Origin: Brachionus manjavacas
Lineage: Eukaryota; Rotifera; Eurotatoria; Ploima; Brachionidae
Length of the DNA: 64,000 nt
Direction: 5' to 3'
Assembly: GCA_019054805.1 (NCBI GenBank)
Contig: JAHQIY010000001.1
Location: 7,206,501-7,270,500, forward strand
The notes beneath the pieces were generated by a model. The model was not told the DNA's origin. It searched no databases and worked only from the letters and a program-made list of their open reading frames with translations. Shown piece after piece: positions 12,027 to 24,000 of this stretch (the stretch's first letter is position 1; each line of letters opens with the position of its first letter). Position numbers and translations under genes: made by a program.

Positions 12027-12827
12027 ATGTTCTTTAAAGTAAACATGAACATTGATGAAAGTTTGTTTAACACGGGACCCTATTTTCACGGTCCTCTTAA
12101 GCGAAAGCGCTACCTTCATTATGAAAATAACTTGAACAGCGAAGATGATGATGGATCCAATGATGGCTCGGAATCAGCCAACTCTTGCAACAGCAATATT
12201 TCTTTATCTCCTTTCGTAAATATTGTAAGGCATGGTCACAAGGTTTTGATAACTCAGAAAACAAATACCAATTCAAATTCCCAAATTGAAGTCGACATGG
12301 ATAATATGGATAGTCCCATAAGTTCTATTGAGCAGGAGCAAGATAATGGTGAATTTAACTTGAGCAGTGACGAAGAAGTGTCAACAAGTGAAAGCGACAG
12401 CAGTTTTGTTTTTTCGGATGCCTTAAAAACCAAACTCCAAGAGCTAAACAGTGAAGATGACTTGATGACTAGACTAAAATCTGATGCTGATTTCTACCCC
12501 AACTCAAACGATCTACAAATCATTCCATGGATACCTAACATACCTCAATCTGAAGAATATGACGTCGAGGAGCCAAATGAAGAAATCCAAATGAATCACA
12601 ACAAACCATTTATTGAAGAAGTTTGCTCGAGTGACAATTTAGTCAAATATTCGAAATCTAAAGCAAACACATTGTCCAATTTTTATCTAGTCGAGCACGA
12701 GGATGATTACAAAAATTTTGATTCTTTTTTAGACAAAAATTGTTCTAGATATAACATAACTGAACTGGAAAACCATTCGTTGGGTCAAGTAAAAATTCAA
12801 ACTGATGAAGAGTCCATGGAATTTTGA
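12027..12827 (+). CDS. Acidic Ser/Asp/Glu/Asn-rich orphan protein
   Basis: I do not recognise this protein. It is a single open frame of 266 codons with more balanced codon use than the surrounding DNA, so it is probably a real gene or a large exon. The start is ATG at 12027, with a second Met at 12045 (MNIDESLF). There is a short basic patch near residue 25 (PLKRKRYLHY), possibly a nuclear localisation signal. Acidic/serine stretches follow (NSEDDDGSNDGSES, then SSDEEVSTSESDSS), with a proline-poor acidic C-terminus ending EESMEF. There are no membrane segments, signal peptide or cysteine motifs. The composition fits an intrinsically disordered nuclear or regulatory protein, but that is inference. 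A polyadenylation signal (AATAAA) lies near 12950. A neighbouring small exon cannot be excluded. Confidence 0.6.
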   Translation: MFFKVNMNIDESLFNTGPYFHGPLKRKRYLHYENNLNSEDDDGSNDGSESANSCNSNISLSPFVNIVRHGHKVLITQKTNTNSNSQIEVDMDNMDSPISSIEQEQDNGEFNLSSDEEVSTSESDSSFVFSDALKTKLQELNSEDDLMTRLKSDADFYPNSNDLQIIPWIPNIPQSEEYDVEEPNEEIQMNHNKPFIEEVCSSDNLVKYSKSKANTLSNFYLVEHEDDYKNFDSFLDKNCSRYNITELENHSLGQVKIQTDEESMEF

Positions 12828-13159
12828 ACTTATTTATTAAGTTTGTTAATATGTTTTTTCTTTATCATAAAGTATTAGTTATTTTAAAAGTTTTGGTATT
12901 AACTTAAACAAAAAAACAAGATTTTAATTTGTATATTTGTATAAATTTTAATAAAATTTTTAAGTTTTGTCATTTTTGATATTTTAACTGTGAATTTAAA
13001 AAAAAGTAAAATTTTTTTAAAAATTTAACTTTAGAGACTATGTAGTAAGGTTGAATTTTGAAAAAGCAGGCCAATTTTTAAAATATAAATATTGAATTTG
13101 TATTATAATATCAGCCAGAGTTGGTCAAAAGTCAAACTTTAAAGTCAGAATCGTCAAAA

Positions 13160-13432
13160 GTCAAAGTCAAAGTCTGACTTTGACTTGAGTTCAAAATTAT
13201 TTCAAAGTCAAAGTCTGACTTTGACTTGAGTTCAAAATTATTTCAAAGTCAAAGTCTGACTTTGACTTGAGTTCAAAATTATTTCAAAGTCAAAGTCTGA
13301 CTTTGACTTGAGTTCAAAATTATTTCAAAGTCAAAGTCTGACTTTGACTTGAGTTCAAAATTATTTCAAAGTCAAAGTCTGACTTTGACTTAAGTTCAAA
13401 ATTATTTCAAAGTAAAAGTCTGACTTTGACTT
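13160..13432. repeat. 41-bp tandem array (about 6.5 copies) inside the hAT element
   Basis: The unit begins AAAGTCAAAGTCTGACTTTG and ends GAGTTCAAAATTATTTC. The first half is a palindrome (CAAAGTC/GACTTTG). Copies are nearly identical, with single changes only in the last two, which points to recent expansion. Confidence 0.92.
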
Positions 13433-13964
13433 GGTTGTTGGCCCACGTCCAATCACCAACAACTTCCAAAGACCAAAAAGTACAAAAAAGTACTAACGGC
13501 TTACAATTACCAACGACTATAAATACCAAGTACCTACAACTAGTTTCTATTTATTTTATTTTTTAACTTTAATTTTTGAATAAAATTTTTTTTCTTCTTT
13601 TTTTTTTCAATTTTGTAAATAAATTATTTTTTTATTTTTTTTTAATTTTCAAATAAAATTTTTTTTTTATCTAATTTTTTTAACTTTGAAATAAACTTTA
13701 TTTTCTTCTTTTTTTTTTTTAATTTTTAAATAAAATTTTTTTTCTTCTTTTTTTTTTTTTTAATTTTTAAATTTAATTTTTTTAATTAAAAAACTATTTT
13801 TTTTTAATTAAAAATATATTAAATTAACTTAGATTTTTTTTTTTTAATTTTTTCTTGGCAGCCCGTTTATTTTAGAAAAAATAAAAATAAAAATATTTGG
13901 TGGGACTTTTGAAAAAAAAAAAGTCTTGACTTGAACTTTTAAACAACTCTGACTTCAAAAAAAT

Positions 13965-14165
13965 AAAATTTAAAGTCAAAGTCCAGACTTGACTTCAGAA
14001 AAATAAAATTTAAAGTCAAAGTTCAGACTTGACTTCAAAAAAATAAAATTTAAAGTCAAAGTCCAGAGTTGACTTCAAAAAAATAAAATTTAAAGTCAAA
14101 GTTCAGACTTGACTTCAAAAAAATAAAATTTAAAGTCAAAGTCCAGACTTGACTTCAAAATGAAA
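13965..14165. repeat. 40-bp tandem array (about 5 copies) inside the hAT element
   Basis: The unit contains AAAGTCAAAGTCCAGACTTG followed by ACTTCAAAAAAATAAAATTT. It is related to but distinct from the first array. Copies alternate between GTCCAGACTT and GTTCAGACTT, suggesting a higher-order dimer. Confidence 0.88.
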
Positions 14166-14231
14166 AAAAATTAAAGTCCAGACTTGACTTTGACTTCATG
14201 ACTTTGACTTTTGACCATCACTGATATCAGC

Positions 14232-15312
14232 TTTAAGATTACCAAAAAAGTATCAACAATTTTTGTTACCTAAATCTTTATTCCTGTTAATAGACACTTG
14301 AGAATTTATTTTAGACAATTATTTACTTCACCGTCTTCAAAATCTTTTCTATTATAGAATTAGAATCTGATTGATCAACATTTTAAGTCCAAATTAACTT
14401 TTAAAAATTAGAAAAATTTTTTTTTGAATATTAAATGTACTGGATCTCAAGTTTTATGTGAACTAAATTTTAGAATTTAAAACTTTTTTGGGTCAATGAA
14501 TTTTTACATGTTATAACAGTGTGTCACTAAAATAGAGAACTCTATTTTAAAGACATGTCAAACAATCCTTTCAAAATTTTTAAAAAATTTAAACCAGGCT
14601 AACTCTATTTAATTTATTTGAAAAATACGAAATCATTAAAAAAATTTCTACAGCTACAGCCAAAACCATTTAATAGTTGGTGACCAGACAAATCAATTTA
14701 AATGGGTATAGTAAAATTTACGCTTATCATTTTCTTGATATTAATGATCTGGATCCCAAAGAACCTGTGAACCATATTTAATCCTTTTATTTTTTCCTTT
14801 TAAGTGCCTTTTTATACTTGAGGTTTTATATCTATATTTTTATTCAATAAAGGGAATGTTTTTTCTTAAAATTTATTTTTTAATTTATTTTTTTAATATT
14901 TTTCTTGATGACAATATTTTAGTTTTTTAAAAATCTGAATCTTAAATTAAATAAAGTGCTTAATCAATTGTTCTATTCAAACTTTTAGCAATTTGAACAA
15001 AAATTTTTTTATTAAAAAGTATTTTTTTGATTTCATTAACTTCTTTTTTATATTTTGACTCATAAAAAATGTAAAATTTTTTATTTTTTTCTATTTATTA
15101 CGCGTTACGCAAAAAAATCATTTGAGTGTAAATTTGATTGATATACACACATACTCAAAAAAAAATGCATTGAATTGTCTGATTACAATGAATACGTAGA
15201 ATATTTTTGTTTAAAATTTATTCATAAATACATGTCTATTTGAAAAAAAAGTTCATATATAATAAAATGAAATAAAAAATATTGATTATTTTGAAGTAAA
15301 AATAAAATATTT
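14232..15312. other. Intergenic, nothing recognised
   Basis: About 1.1 kb between the hAT element and the 3' end of GGNBP2. A+T-rich, no supported feature. A possible polyadenylation signal for GGNBP2 (AATAAA on the minus strand) lies near 15215. Confidence 0.5.
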
Positions 15313-17193
15313 TTAGTTTATGCATTTGTATCTTGGTTCCAATTTAAAGGTTGAACTTAATTTAAGCATTTTGAATTTATTCTTGAGCAATTCTCTTCTA
15401 TTCATTCTTTCATCAAGATAAAATGCTTTGTTTTTATAATACTCTTGTTTTTCTTCATCGGTAATCATTAAACTCTTATCAATATTCAATTCGGTGTTTT
15501 TTTTCTTTTTTCCTTTTGAAATAGTGTTCCATTCGGAATTCTCTATTTCCTCTTGCACAAGCTTATTCCAATACTCGATTATATCAAAACAACAGCTCAT
15601 TTCACACTTTTCATCATTAATTTCTTCAACCGAGTGAACAAATTGATTCACATCGTCGCAATTGCACTCTTGGTTAAGCTCTAGATTTTTCTTGGCTGTG
15701 GACTGGCATTTGGGACTATCCGAGCAGTCGGGCGAAGTAACGGGTGAATTAGAATCACTCAAATTAAGCTTAGTTGACTTCTCGCCATATGTACATGTGT
15801 GTTTTTGTTGAATAGATTTCGTTTTTTTCTTGGCATCTTTTTTTACCTTTTTTGCTTTGGACTTTGCGTCCAATTCTTCCAATTCGGCGCATATTGAATC
15901 CAAATATCTAAATTGATTCAAATCAAACTAAACACAAAATAAAAATAAAATTCTTAAAAAATTTTCCAAATTCAATTTAAATTACATCTAAACGCTTTTT
16001 GAGAGCCACCACACTAGAGTAAAACAAAATTTTCCAAGCTTGCTCAGCTATTTTAAGCGACTGTCCCAATTGAAAAAATCTTTCGTATAAATGAAGGCCA
16101 ATGCAAATCAAAATTTCTTCTTGAGCCACATCAATTGATTTGGCATGTCGTTCCGGTCGTCTAAAAAATAAAATAATAATTTTTATTTTAACTCTATTAA
16201 ATTTATTTAAATAAAAATTTTAATTACAATTCTTTTATTTCGGACTCAGCTTTGGCTATCAGCGAACCTATAAAGTCTTTGCAGGGATTGATGTGCAAGT
16301 GAGGCTTCTTGTCCATTTCGGTGCAGTAAGCGATGCCATTAAATGTGCACGGCTTAAAAGTACCGTCATCATCGACTATTTCGGCCTCGTTGGTCAAAAT
16401 TTTAAAAGCAACCAAAACTTTAAATTTACAATCTGAACAAAACTTATTTCTTTTTAGATACTGATTGATTGTGTGCAGCAATTGATCACAATCGATGATC
16501 GCCAATTGTTTGCGACATTCATCTGTTTCCATTGAGTCCCATACATTTGTCCAGTCATCGATTCTTCTTTGTTTGGTTTGCTTTTGACTTTCCATCATAT
16601 GCAACTGGCAACGTTTGCTACTTGGCTTTTTGTTAATCTCCAATTCAGAGTCCAATTTGGAGCTGTCAATGTAGAAAAGAGTGTACAAAGAGTGTGGTTT
16701 AAACAAAGAAGGCTTGACAGAAATCGAGCCATCACATTCAATTTGAATTGGATCAAGAGCCAGCGACATTGAACCAGCTTTTCTTGGAATCAGTTGTCGT
16801 AGTAGCCTTTCCGCTGAAGAACGACACGAAATGCACCCTGCTGTTTGAGACAATTGAGCCAAAAATTCGTCCAAGGCAACTGATAATTTTTTTTTCTCTA
16901 TAGAATATGTTTGATTGAAATTTTGCAAAAAATTAAAATATTCTGGGTCTGTTTTTTGGCTTGGTATGTTCTGAGACGTGCTCTTGTTCTGTAGTTCACA
17001 AGCTAGACAAGAAATTATGTCGTCAAAAGTCACTATCATCTAAGATTAGATAATTTATTAAAAAAGTTAAAATTAAAAAAAAATTATAATAAGCTACCTT
17101 TGGAAGATCGGCTAATTCGAACGGAATTTGGCGTCTTTTTAAGTCAAACTCGGTGATTTCCTCATTTTGTACAACATTTAAAAGCCTAGTCAT
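15313..17193 (-). CDS. GGNBP2: Gametogenetin-binding protein 2 (GGNBP2/ZNF403) orthologue
   Basis: Four exons on the minus strand with GT-AG borders and matching phases: 17193-17098, 17039-16228, 16160-15986 and 15927-15313, giving about 565 aa (human 697). Recognised by conserved blocks in order. FDLKRRQIPFELADLP is near residue 16, matching the vertebrate F-x-R-R-Q-I-P start. CISCRSSAERLLRQL is a Cys-pair motif. SLYTLFYIDSSKLD, KRCQLHMMES and YLKRNKFCSDCKFKVL follow. Exon 3 carries the strongly conserved RPERHAKSIDVAQEEIL and HLYERF. The C-terminal block FYLDERMNRRELLKNKF corresponds to the vertebrate tail. Between them is a Lys/Ser/Asp-rich low-complexity linker, shorter than in vertebrates. 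In mammals the protein is linked to germ-cell and placental development; its molecular role is not firmly known. The last exon's open frame starts at TTG, but the real N-terminus is in exon 1. Confidence 0.93.
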
Positions 17194-18714
17194 TTTGTGC
17201 AGGGCTTATCTATCTAAAAATTAAGGTTTACTGAAATGAGAATTTTCTTTTTAGCTTTCACATAATAATATGAAAAAACGCTATTTTCTTGAGAAGTATG
17301 TGAAAAAATGGGTTTTTATTTATGCAAATGAACTAAAATGCAAGTAGATTTTTTATGAATTTTAAATTTTAAATTGAAAAAATTATTGGCTGGAGAGAAG
17401 AGATTGCATTTGTTGGTTTAACAATCTGTCTGTTGGAAAGGTTTTGATCTAGTTAGCTTATATTCATATTATTTTATGTAATACTTTTTGCGCAGTATAA
17501 TAAAAACTAATTAAAAGCTCAAAGCTAATATTTGATAGTATTCTAAAAATTAATGATTGCTTCTGTTTGAACCAGACAATTCGACTAAGGATTAAACTAA
17601 AAATTCTTCATAATTTAGAAAAATATTTGAGAAAAAGTAAACTCGATTTTGTTTATCTAAATATGGACATTCAGAATTTAAAATAAACAAAAATAGTGCA
17701 AAAATTTAAAATTTTACAATTTTTTTGTAAAAGTCTAAAATTGATTCTGTTAATTATATCAGCTTAAATATTAAATATTTCATCTAAATCCGGCTTATGA
17801 AAGTACTTTACAAGGATGAAAATGGAGTTTGTTTTACATCCTTTACCCAAAAAATTAATATAACCGATTTTAAGATTTCTTCATAAAAGTTAATTAAGTC
17901 TTATTCTAATGTAATTTTTGTGTTGTATTTGCTCCAAAATTAAAAATTGAAGCTCGAAATTGATTCTGTAAATTGTGTCAATTCAATGCATCACCTAAAT
18001 CTGATAAAAAACTAAAAAACGCACACTAAAAATTAATGAAAATGTATCTGAATAGAAATTGCTAAAATAGATTTTAGGAAAATAGTTAATGGAATTTTTA
18101 TTTTCTTTGATCCGAAATCGACAATTAAAAATTATAATCGAAATTGAAATTGGAACTGTATTTTACGAAAAATCTCATTTTTTTAAATTTTAAATTCAAT
18201 TTTATTTTAACAAAAAAACAGTTTTTTAAGAAACTTTGAATTTTATCATAAATTTTTGATTTCTCAAAATGATCAAATCAATTTTTGATTTTGAAATAAA
18301 TATTTCTTTAAATAATGCAGAGATACATTTTTTAAATTAAAATTAAAATCTACAAAAATATGCAAAAAATTTTTTCCTTAAAATAACTTCATTTATATGA
18401 TATAAACTCTGCAATGTGCATTTTAATAATGCAGATTTTATCTTATTTTATTTTTTCGAAAAAATTGAATTTTTTTCATTTCCTTGTTTTTTAATAAATT
18501 ACCTATTCATTTATTTTAATTGATTCATTCATGAATCGTCTTAAATGTAAATTTTATGCTGGTTGCGAAACATGCTAGCTAGTTCCAGGAGCAAGAAGAG
18601 TTTACTAGATAGAAATATGGCATTTTTTCGTAGAATTTTCTTTAAACAATACTGGAAATTAGAACCTATTTAGTGACCTCTTTTAGAAAAATTATATCAT
18701 TTAATAATAATGAT
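17194..18714. other. Intergenic, nothing recognised
   Basis: About 1.5 kb upstream of GGNBP2 (its promoter should lie near 17200-17400). A+T-rich with homopolymer runs. No gene or repeat supported. Confidence 0.5.
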
Positions 18715-19740
18715 TAGCTACCGCAAGAAACTAGCGGAGAAGTCTTACACGGAAGACTACTATGGTAGCTTTTACACCGTTTATACAACTAAACATTAGG
18801 CTACTATCTAAGATAAATACATAATAAAAAACTACCCAAAATAATATAATAATTCTTAAATTATCCAAAATAAATTAATTAATATAGTTTAAAACATTCC
18901 CAAAATGGATCAGTCCATATGATACTTTTGATGAAAATATTTTAGCCATCAATACAATTACCAACTCTCAACCGATAGAAAAGTACCAGACACTTATAAC
19001 CGCTCCAACCAACAAAACCAAAAGAATTTTCTTCTTCTAAAATAACCAAGACAGATTATTAGTTAATTTCTATAGATACGGATTTTTGAACTTATCTTAT
19101 TCATTTTTGAAGTGATTAACTGAACGAGAATTGATCATTTCCTCAGGAAGTATGTTCCACCTATTTACTACTCTATTGATAAAAATATGTTTTGTGTTCC
19201 CTCTGACTACAATTTTTTAAATGGTCCACCCTTATAGTCTTCTCTTGTGTCCTCTGATTCTCTGAGCTGGTCCTGATAAAGCTATTGAGTTACATCTAGT
19301 AGGAAGTTTTGTGCAATTAGCTTTATTGATGTCACTTAGGAATTTAAAAAGCTGAATTAAGTATTTCTCTCTTTATCTTCTCTCTCAAAGCGGAGTTAAA
19401 CCAAGAACTTCTACAGCCTTTCTAAAATATCGGAGTCACGTTTCCTTTTTCCTAGTGGTCCGGTACACTACTCTAATCAAATGATTTCATGAAGATTTGG
19501 CTCAATAGATCTGAGAAGATAGCTGAAAATTCAGTAATAACATATGGATGGACACCATCCGTACCAAAAGATTTTCTCTGGTTGAGTCTTTTGACAAAGC
19601 GTAGGACCCTGTTAGTAGATAAAATATCACGGGATTCATTATAACAGATTTAATCGGAATCGACGGGATCTTGCTAGACGATCATGGATGAAATACACTG
19701 CTAAACTGTTCATTAGATATGTTAGCAATTTGGTTGCTGC
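18715..19740 (-). mobile_element. Decayed non-LTR retrotransposon (LINE), 3' part with 3' tail
   Basis: Minus-strand reading gives reverse-transcriptase-type sequence: ANISNEQFSSVFHP near 19730, then SFGTDGVHPYVITEF near 19560 (LINE form: GPDGIHP). An abrupt internal deletion follows. The conserved LINE C-terminus comes next: PTRCNSIALSGPAQRIRGHK near 19270, and FINRVVNRWNILPEEMI near 19160 (usual form: FFTNRVVDDWNxLP). Several stops and frameshifts are present and the catalytic core (YADD region) is missing, so it is dead. The 3' end near 18720-18770 carries AGTCTTACACGGAAGACT, a perfect-stem hairpin also found at 38281-38298, so it is probably part of the element's 3' UTR. Confidence 0.78.
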
Positions 19741-21008
19741 TGCATTATTTTTTCAAAATTACAACTTAATTATTGTAATTTACAAATATTCCTATGATTC
19801 GTTTACCAATTCCATCTTTAACATCAATTTTTTTACTTAATATAATCAGAAATCAAATAAATTCTTACAAAATCTATGAACTGAATTAATTTTTCAAAAG
19901 TTAAAATTGCTTTTCAAATTTTACGATTACAAGTACATTTTTTATTATCCAAAAATTTTGGGAAAAGGAATAATTGCAAGAACAAGAATTAGAGTCTTCT
20001 CAATGTAAATTAAGTTCAATTTGTGATTATACTTTAATCTTCAAATCATAAAAATGACTGAAATTATTCTGAACTTTTTAAATTTTTTTTATTATTTATT
20101 TAAATTAATTAAATTAAAAAATATCTGTTTTGAGTATTTCAAGTAATTGACGATAAATTTTTTTTTGGCTTTTAGACAAGCATAATGATTCATGTTTTTA
20201 AATTTTGGGAAGATTAGACAGTATCTGAATTTTTCCTCAATCATTTCATGCTAGGGGCTTCTAAAGAAAACTTAAAGACTCCAAATTATATTTAGATAAA
20301 AATCAAGTTTTTTTTTGAACTTACATATAAAAAATAGTAAAAATAAACTTTTTTTGCTTTTATGTGGTCTTAAATACATTTATAGAGAAAAAAATTTAAA
20401 AAATTTAATATTCTAATTATTTTCCAAATTTTAAAATTTGTTAATTGAAATTTTTTGAAACCTTTTCAAATTGAAAAATTTTTTTAAAAACTTAGACCAC
20501 TATTTCAATTCAAACAAAACTGAAAAAAATTTACCAACTTTTATTTTAATTATCTAATTAAATTACTATAGATAAAATTCAATGAATTATTTGCAAATTT
20601 AATCCGAGAAATTGTAAAGTATAAAAGCTAAGTTAAAATTTAAAAAATAAAAAAAAAACAGCTAAGTGCTCTGAGTCAATGAATAATCAAGAGAACTAAT
20701 TCCAGCATAATTTAACAGACCAAATGATCACCGTAGATAATGAATTTCAAAAAAGAAATTCAATTGAATGTTTTGACTGATTTTTTACCTTGTCTCTTTT
20801 AGTTTTGATTTTTAGATATAAATAATTTGAGAATGTTTTTTAAATTTAATTTATTAAAAAATTTTGATTATGATTTTGAGTAAAAATTGAATCTATTATT
20901 TAGATCAAGAATGCTTTTTTATTCGATTAAAAAAACTAAGAGACTTAAGACTTGATTCAATCTTTTTAAATTTAAAAATTAAAATTTTTTATTTTGAATA
21001 TTTTACAA
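19741..21008. other. Intergenic region upstream of RdRP-A
   Basis: About 1.3 kb, A+T-rich. It should hold the RdRP-A promoter and 5' UTR, but no element can be assigned. No open frame of note. Confidence 0.5.
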
Positions 21009-24000
21009 ATGAGTCGTCCAGTCATAAAATTGTATCCGCCCGATTCCGTTTTATCTGGCATTTCAGATGAAGTAATCGACAGTAGAAAAATTCCAAATTT
21101 ATTTTTCGAGTTTCGGGACAACATAAAGCTAACGCCCAGTTCCATTTACCAAATAATGATCTCGAACGACCGAGAAATTAAAGGACAATATGAATTCGAG
21201 TACAAAAATTGTAACATGGCAGAAATTAAAATTTTCAACGAAAATCAAATTTTATCCCGGACATCTAAAAATCCCTTCACAGCCAAACTAGTTGATCAGA
21301 ACAACCTTACAATTGCACTCGGACTTTTCTATCGATACAGAACATCATCAAGTGAACGTTCAGTGAACCCCGTTAAATGGGATCCCAATTTTATTCCATC
21401 AGATCACTTAAATTATAATATTAATAAATCAGAGTCCAGATTTGATTCTTTCGTCTCTGCGTCTCCAAAAAGCATCAAATCTCCCAATTTTTTTCCCACT
21501 CCTGATAAATCCATTTCGGACATATCCTTGTATTCCATCGAATCTCTAAAATACTCTAGCTATTCTGCCAAAAACAGGATTAATCATTCAACACCCACTT
21601 CATCTTGTGTATCCTCTTTCCAAAAGTTGTCCAAATTAAGTCCACAAAAAAACGCTCCGAATAAAAGACCAAAAGATTTAGAAAGACCTGCACTAGAGTC
21701 AATTTATCTCACTGACGACTCGAGCGATGATGACGACTACAGCTTTGCCAATCGGACCAATTTAACCAGCCATTTTGATAGTCAGAGTCAAATTTCGTTA
21801 GATTCCAAAGCTTGTATGGAATTGTTTGACAGCATTGAGTCGGTTTCAGAAATTAATTTTCCGACCAAAAAAAAAGAAAAATATTTTGCCTTTACTCTTC
21901 TATTCACTTTGAACAATTCAGATCCCAATTTTTTCAAAATTGCGGATAACATCTACATTTCGAATTTGGACAAAATTTTTGTATCCAACCATGCAGTGCG
22001 AAAATTACGAGAAATGTACAATGTAAGACTTTTGGCAAGTTTTAAGGTTGAAATTCAGGCAACTAAAGCCAAGTTGTTCAAACAGGAATTGGTCGATTTG
22101 CTTTTAAATGGCATCCAGGTGGATATAAATGGCAAAAAAGAAAAATTTTTTTTTATCGGCAATTCGAACAGTGGCATGAGAGAGCGAAACTTTTGGGCAA
22201 TCGATGAGCAATCATTTCAAAAAATTGACTTTCAATCATTTATTTTTAAAATGGGAAATTTCAATAAATTTTACTCAATAGCAAAATTGAGTAAAAGATA
22301 CAGTCAATTTTTTTCTTCAAGCAGACCATCGATAATTTTGGAAAAAGACCAGTTTTATGTGATCAAAGATGAGATAAGTAGTGAAAATTTGTGTTTCACC
22401 GATGGAATTGGTTTGATGCGATCAGAATTATGTGAAAGAATATCAAAAATTTTGCAGCTTGATTATAATTGTATGATTTTTCAAGTGCGCTGTGGTGGAT
22501 TTAAGGGAATGCTTGTAGGATTTCCGGATCGAGTGTTCAACAATGTTCTAAAAGCAAGCAATTTACCACTAAATGGTAAAACAAAAGTACTATTCCGAGA
22601 AAGTCAGCAAAAATTTGACTCAAGCAGCTTAGAATTGAATATAGTATCATGGTCGAGTTTCAACTCTACCCCAGCAAGTCTTAATTCAGAATTTTTGATG
22701 GTTCTGGATGGTCTATCAAAATCGCCAAAGCTTAAAAATTACATTATTTCATTATTCCAGGATAATTTAAACGATTTAGATGAGAGTCTAATTAATCCCC
22801 AAAAAGCAGCTTCTAAACTTTTTAACTCTAATGACATAACTGAATTTGCTCACAAATACAAAATGATACTTCTCGCTTGCCGAAAAAACCTTGCCAAAGA
22901 ACTCGATCCAAAACAGTATAAAATAATTAGAAATTTGTTAATAGAACAAAATTTATTCAGTTTAATTACTAAAAAAAAAATGAATATCCAAATAGAAAAA
23001 TCTCGGCACCTAATCGGCATTTTGGACGAAACCGGCACTTTAAATCAGGATGAAGTATTTGTTTCGTACCGAGATCAGTCAGGTAAAATTCAATTTTTGA
23101 GTGAACAATTTTGCATAGTTGGTCGAAATCCATGCTACGGTCTGAGTGAAATCAGAAAAGTGAGGACTAAATTTGTGCCCGAACTTCAACATCTAGAAAA
23201 TTGTATTGTCTTCCCCAAAAAAGGCACCAGGCCATTGACCAATATTCTGAGCGGAGGCGACTTGGATGGTGACTTTTATTTTGTCTCGTGGGATGAAATT
23301 TTGACCAGCATCGAAAATTCAGGCAAATTAATAGACTACCCTGAGAGTCAGGATTTTTCAAGCTATGTAAAAATAAAAAATTTAAGAAATCAGTTGGCTG
23401 AGTTTTATGCCAAGCAGGTTGTAAACGAGGACGGCATCGGACTCTGGCACTATTACTTGACTTGTCTGTATGACGAGGACCGACAAAACATGCTCGATCA
23501 ACGATATCTGGATGCTGTATTAGAAATTAACAAGTGCATTGATGGAGTTTCTCTTGGAGAGAGACAAATGAAGCGAGTTAAAAAACCAGATTGGTTTTTG
23601 AGTACCCAGGAGCTGAGTGGTCTGGATGGCATAAACAAAGAGGAAAAGTTTAGTGCGCTGGCTGATATTTTGGACCGAAAAAACCTTGATTTAGAAAAAG
23701 TTGAGCAAAATGTCCATAGGTATTCTCTACTTGGTTGCCTAGCTGCTATTTCAATCAAAAAATACTTGAATTTGATTTCCAAAATAGACCAGCCATCATA
23801 TGGACAGTTTTTGAATGAAGACGAAGTTGAAATTTTATCAAAAAATAAAAAAATTAATTTAAATATTTCTAAACAGTCAATTAGACTTGAAAATTTGAAA
23901 ATGATAAGACAAGAATACCGAAAGTTTGTCACAGAAGTTCAAAAACTGGATGGTACAATTAAGAATGATAAGAACCAAGAAATTAAGTTGTTTACAGGCA

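Larger units (their letters stand above)
13116..14223. mobile_element. Non-autonomous hAT-type transposon made largely of palindromic tandem repeats
   Basis: The element is bounded by a perfect 8-bp direct duplication ATATCAGC (13108-13115 and 14224-14231). Its ends are inverted: left CAGAGTTGGTCAAAAGTC, right (complement) CAGTGATGGTCAAAAGTC. An 8-bp duplication and a CAG(A/T)G(T/A)TGG terminus are hallmarks of hAT transposons. The 1108-bp interior has no transposase. It holds a 41-bp tandem array (about 13160-13432), a unique stretch around 13440-13550, long T-rich runs, and a second 40-bp array (about 13965-14165). The shared motif AAAGTC..GACTTT makes both arrays foldable. Confidence 0.88.

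Noticed and set aside
13160-13432. Tandem array looking like a CRISPR
   Set aside because: The units follow each other directly with no variable spacers, and the array lies inside a eukaryotic hAT element.
20994-21008. Longer RdRP-A start at an in-frame TTG
   Set aside because: A non-ATG start is not expected here; the ATG at 21009 begins the domain shared by all three family members. The same reasoning removes TTG starts at 29782 (orphan), 8337 (ArgRS), 15921 (GGNBP2) and 45645 (AIMP2).
23498-23932. 144-codon minus-strand frame inside RdRP-A
   Set aside because: A shadow of the polymerase reading frame; no independent evidence.
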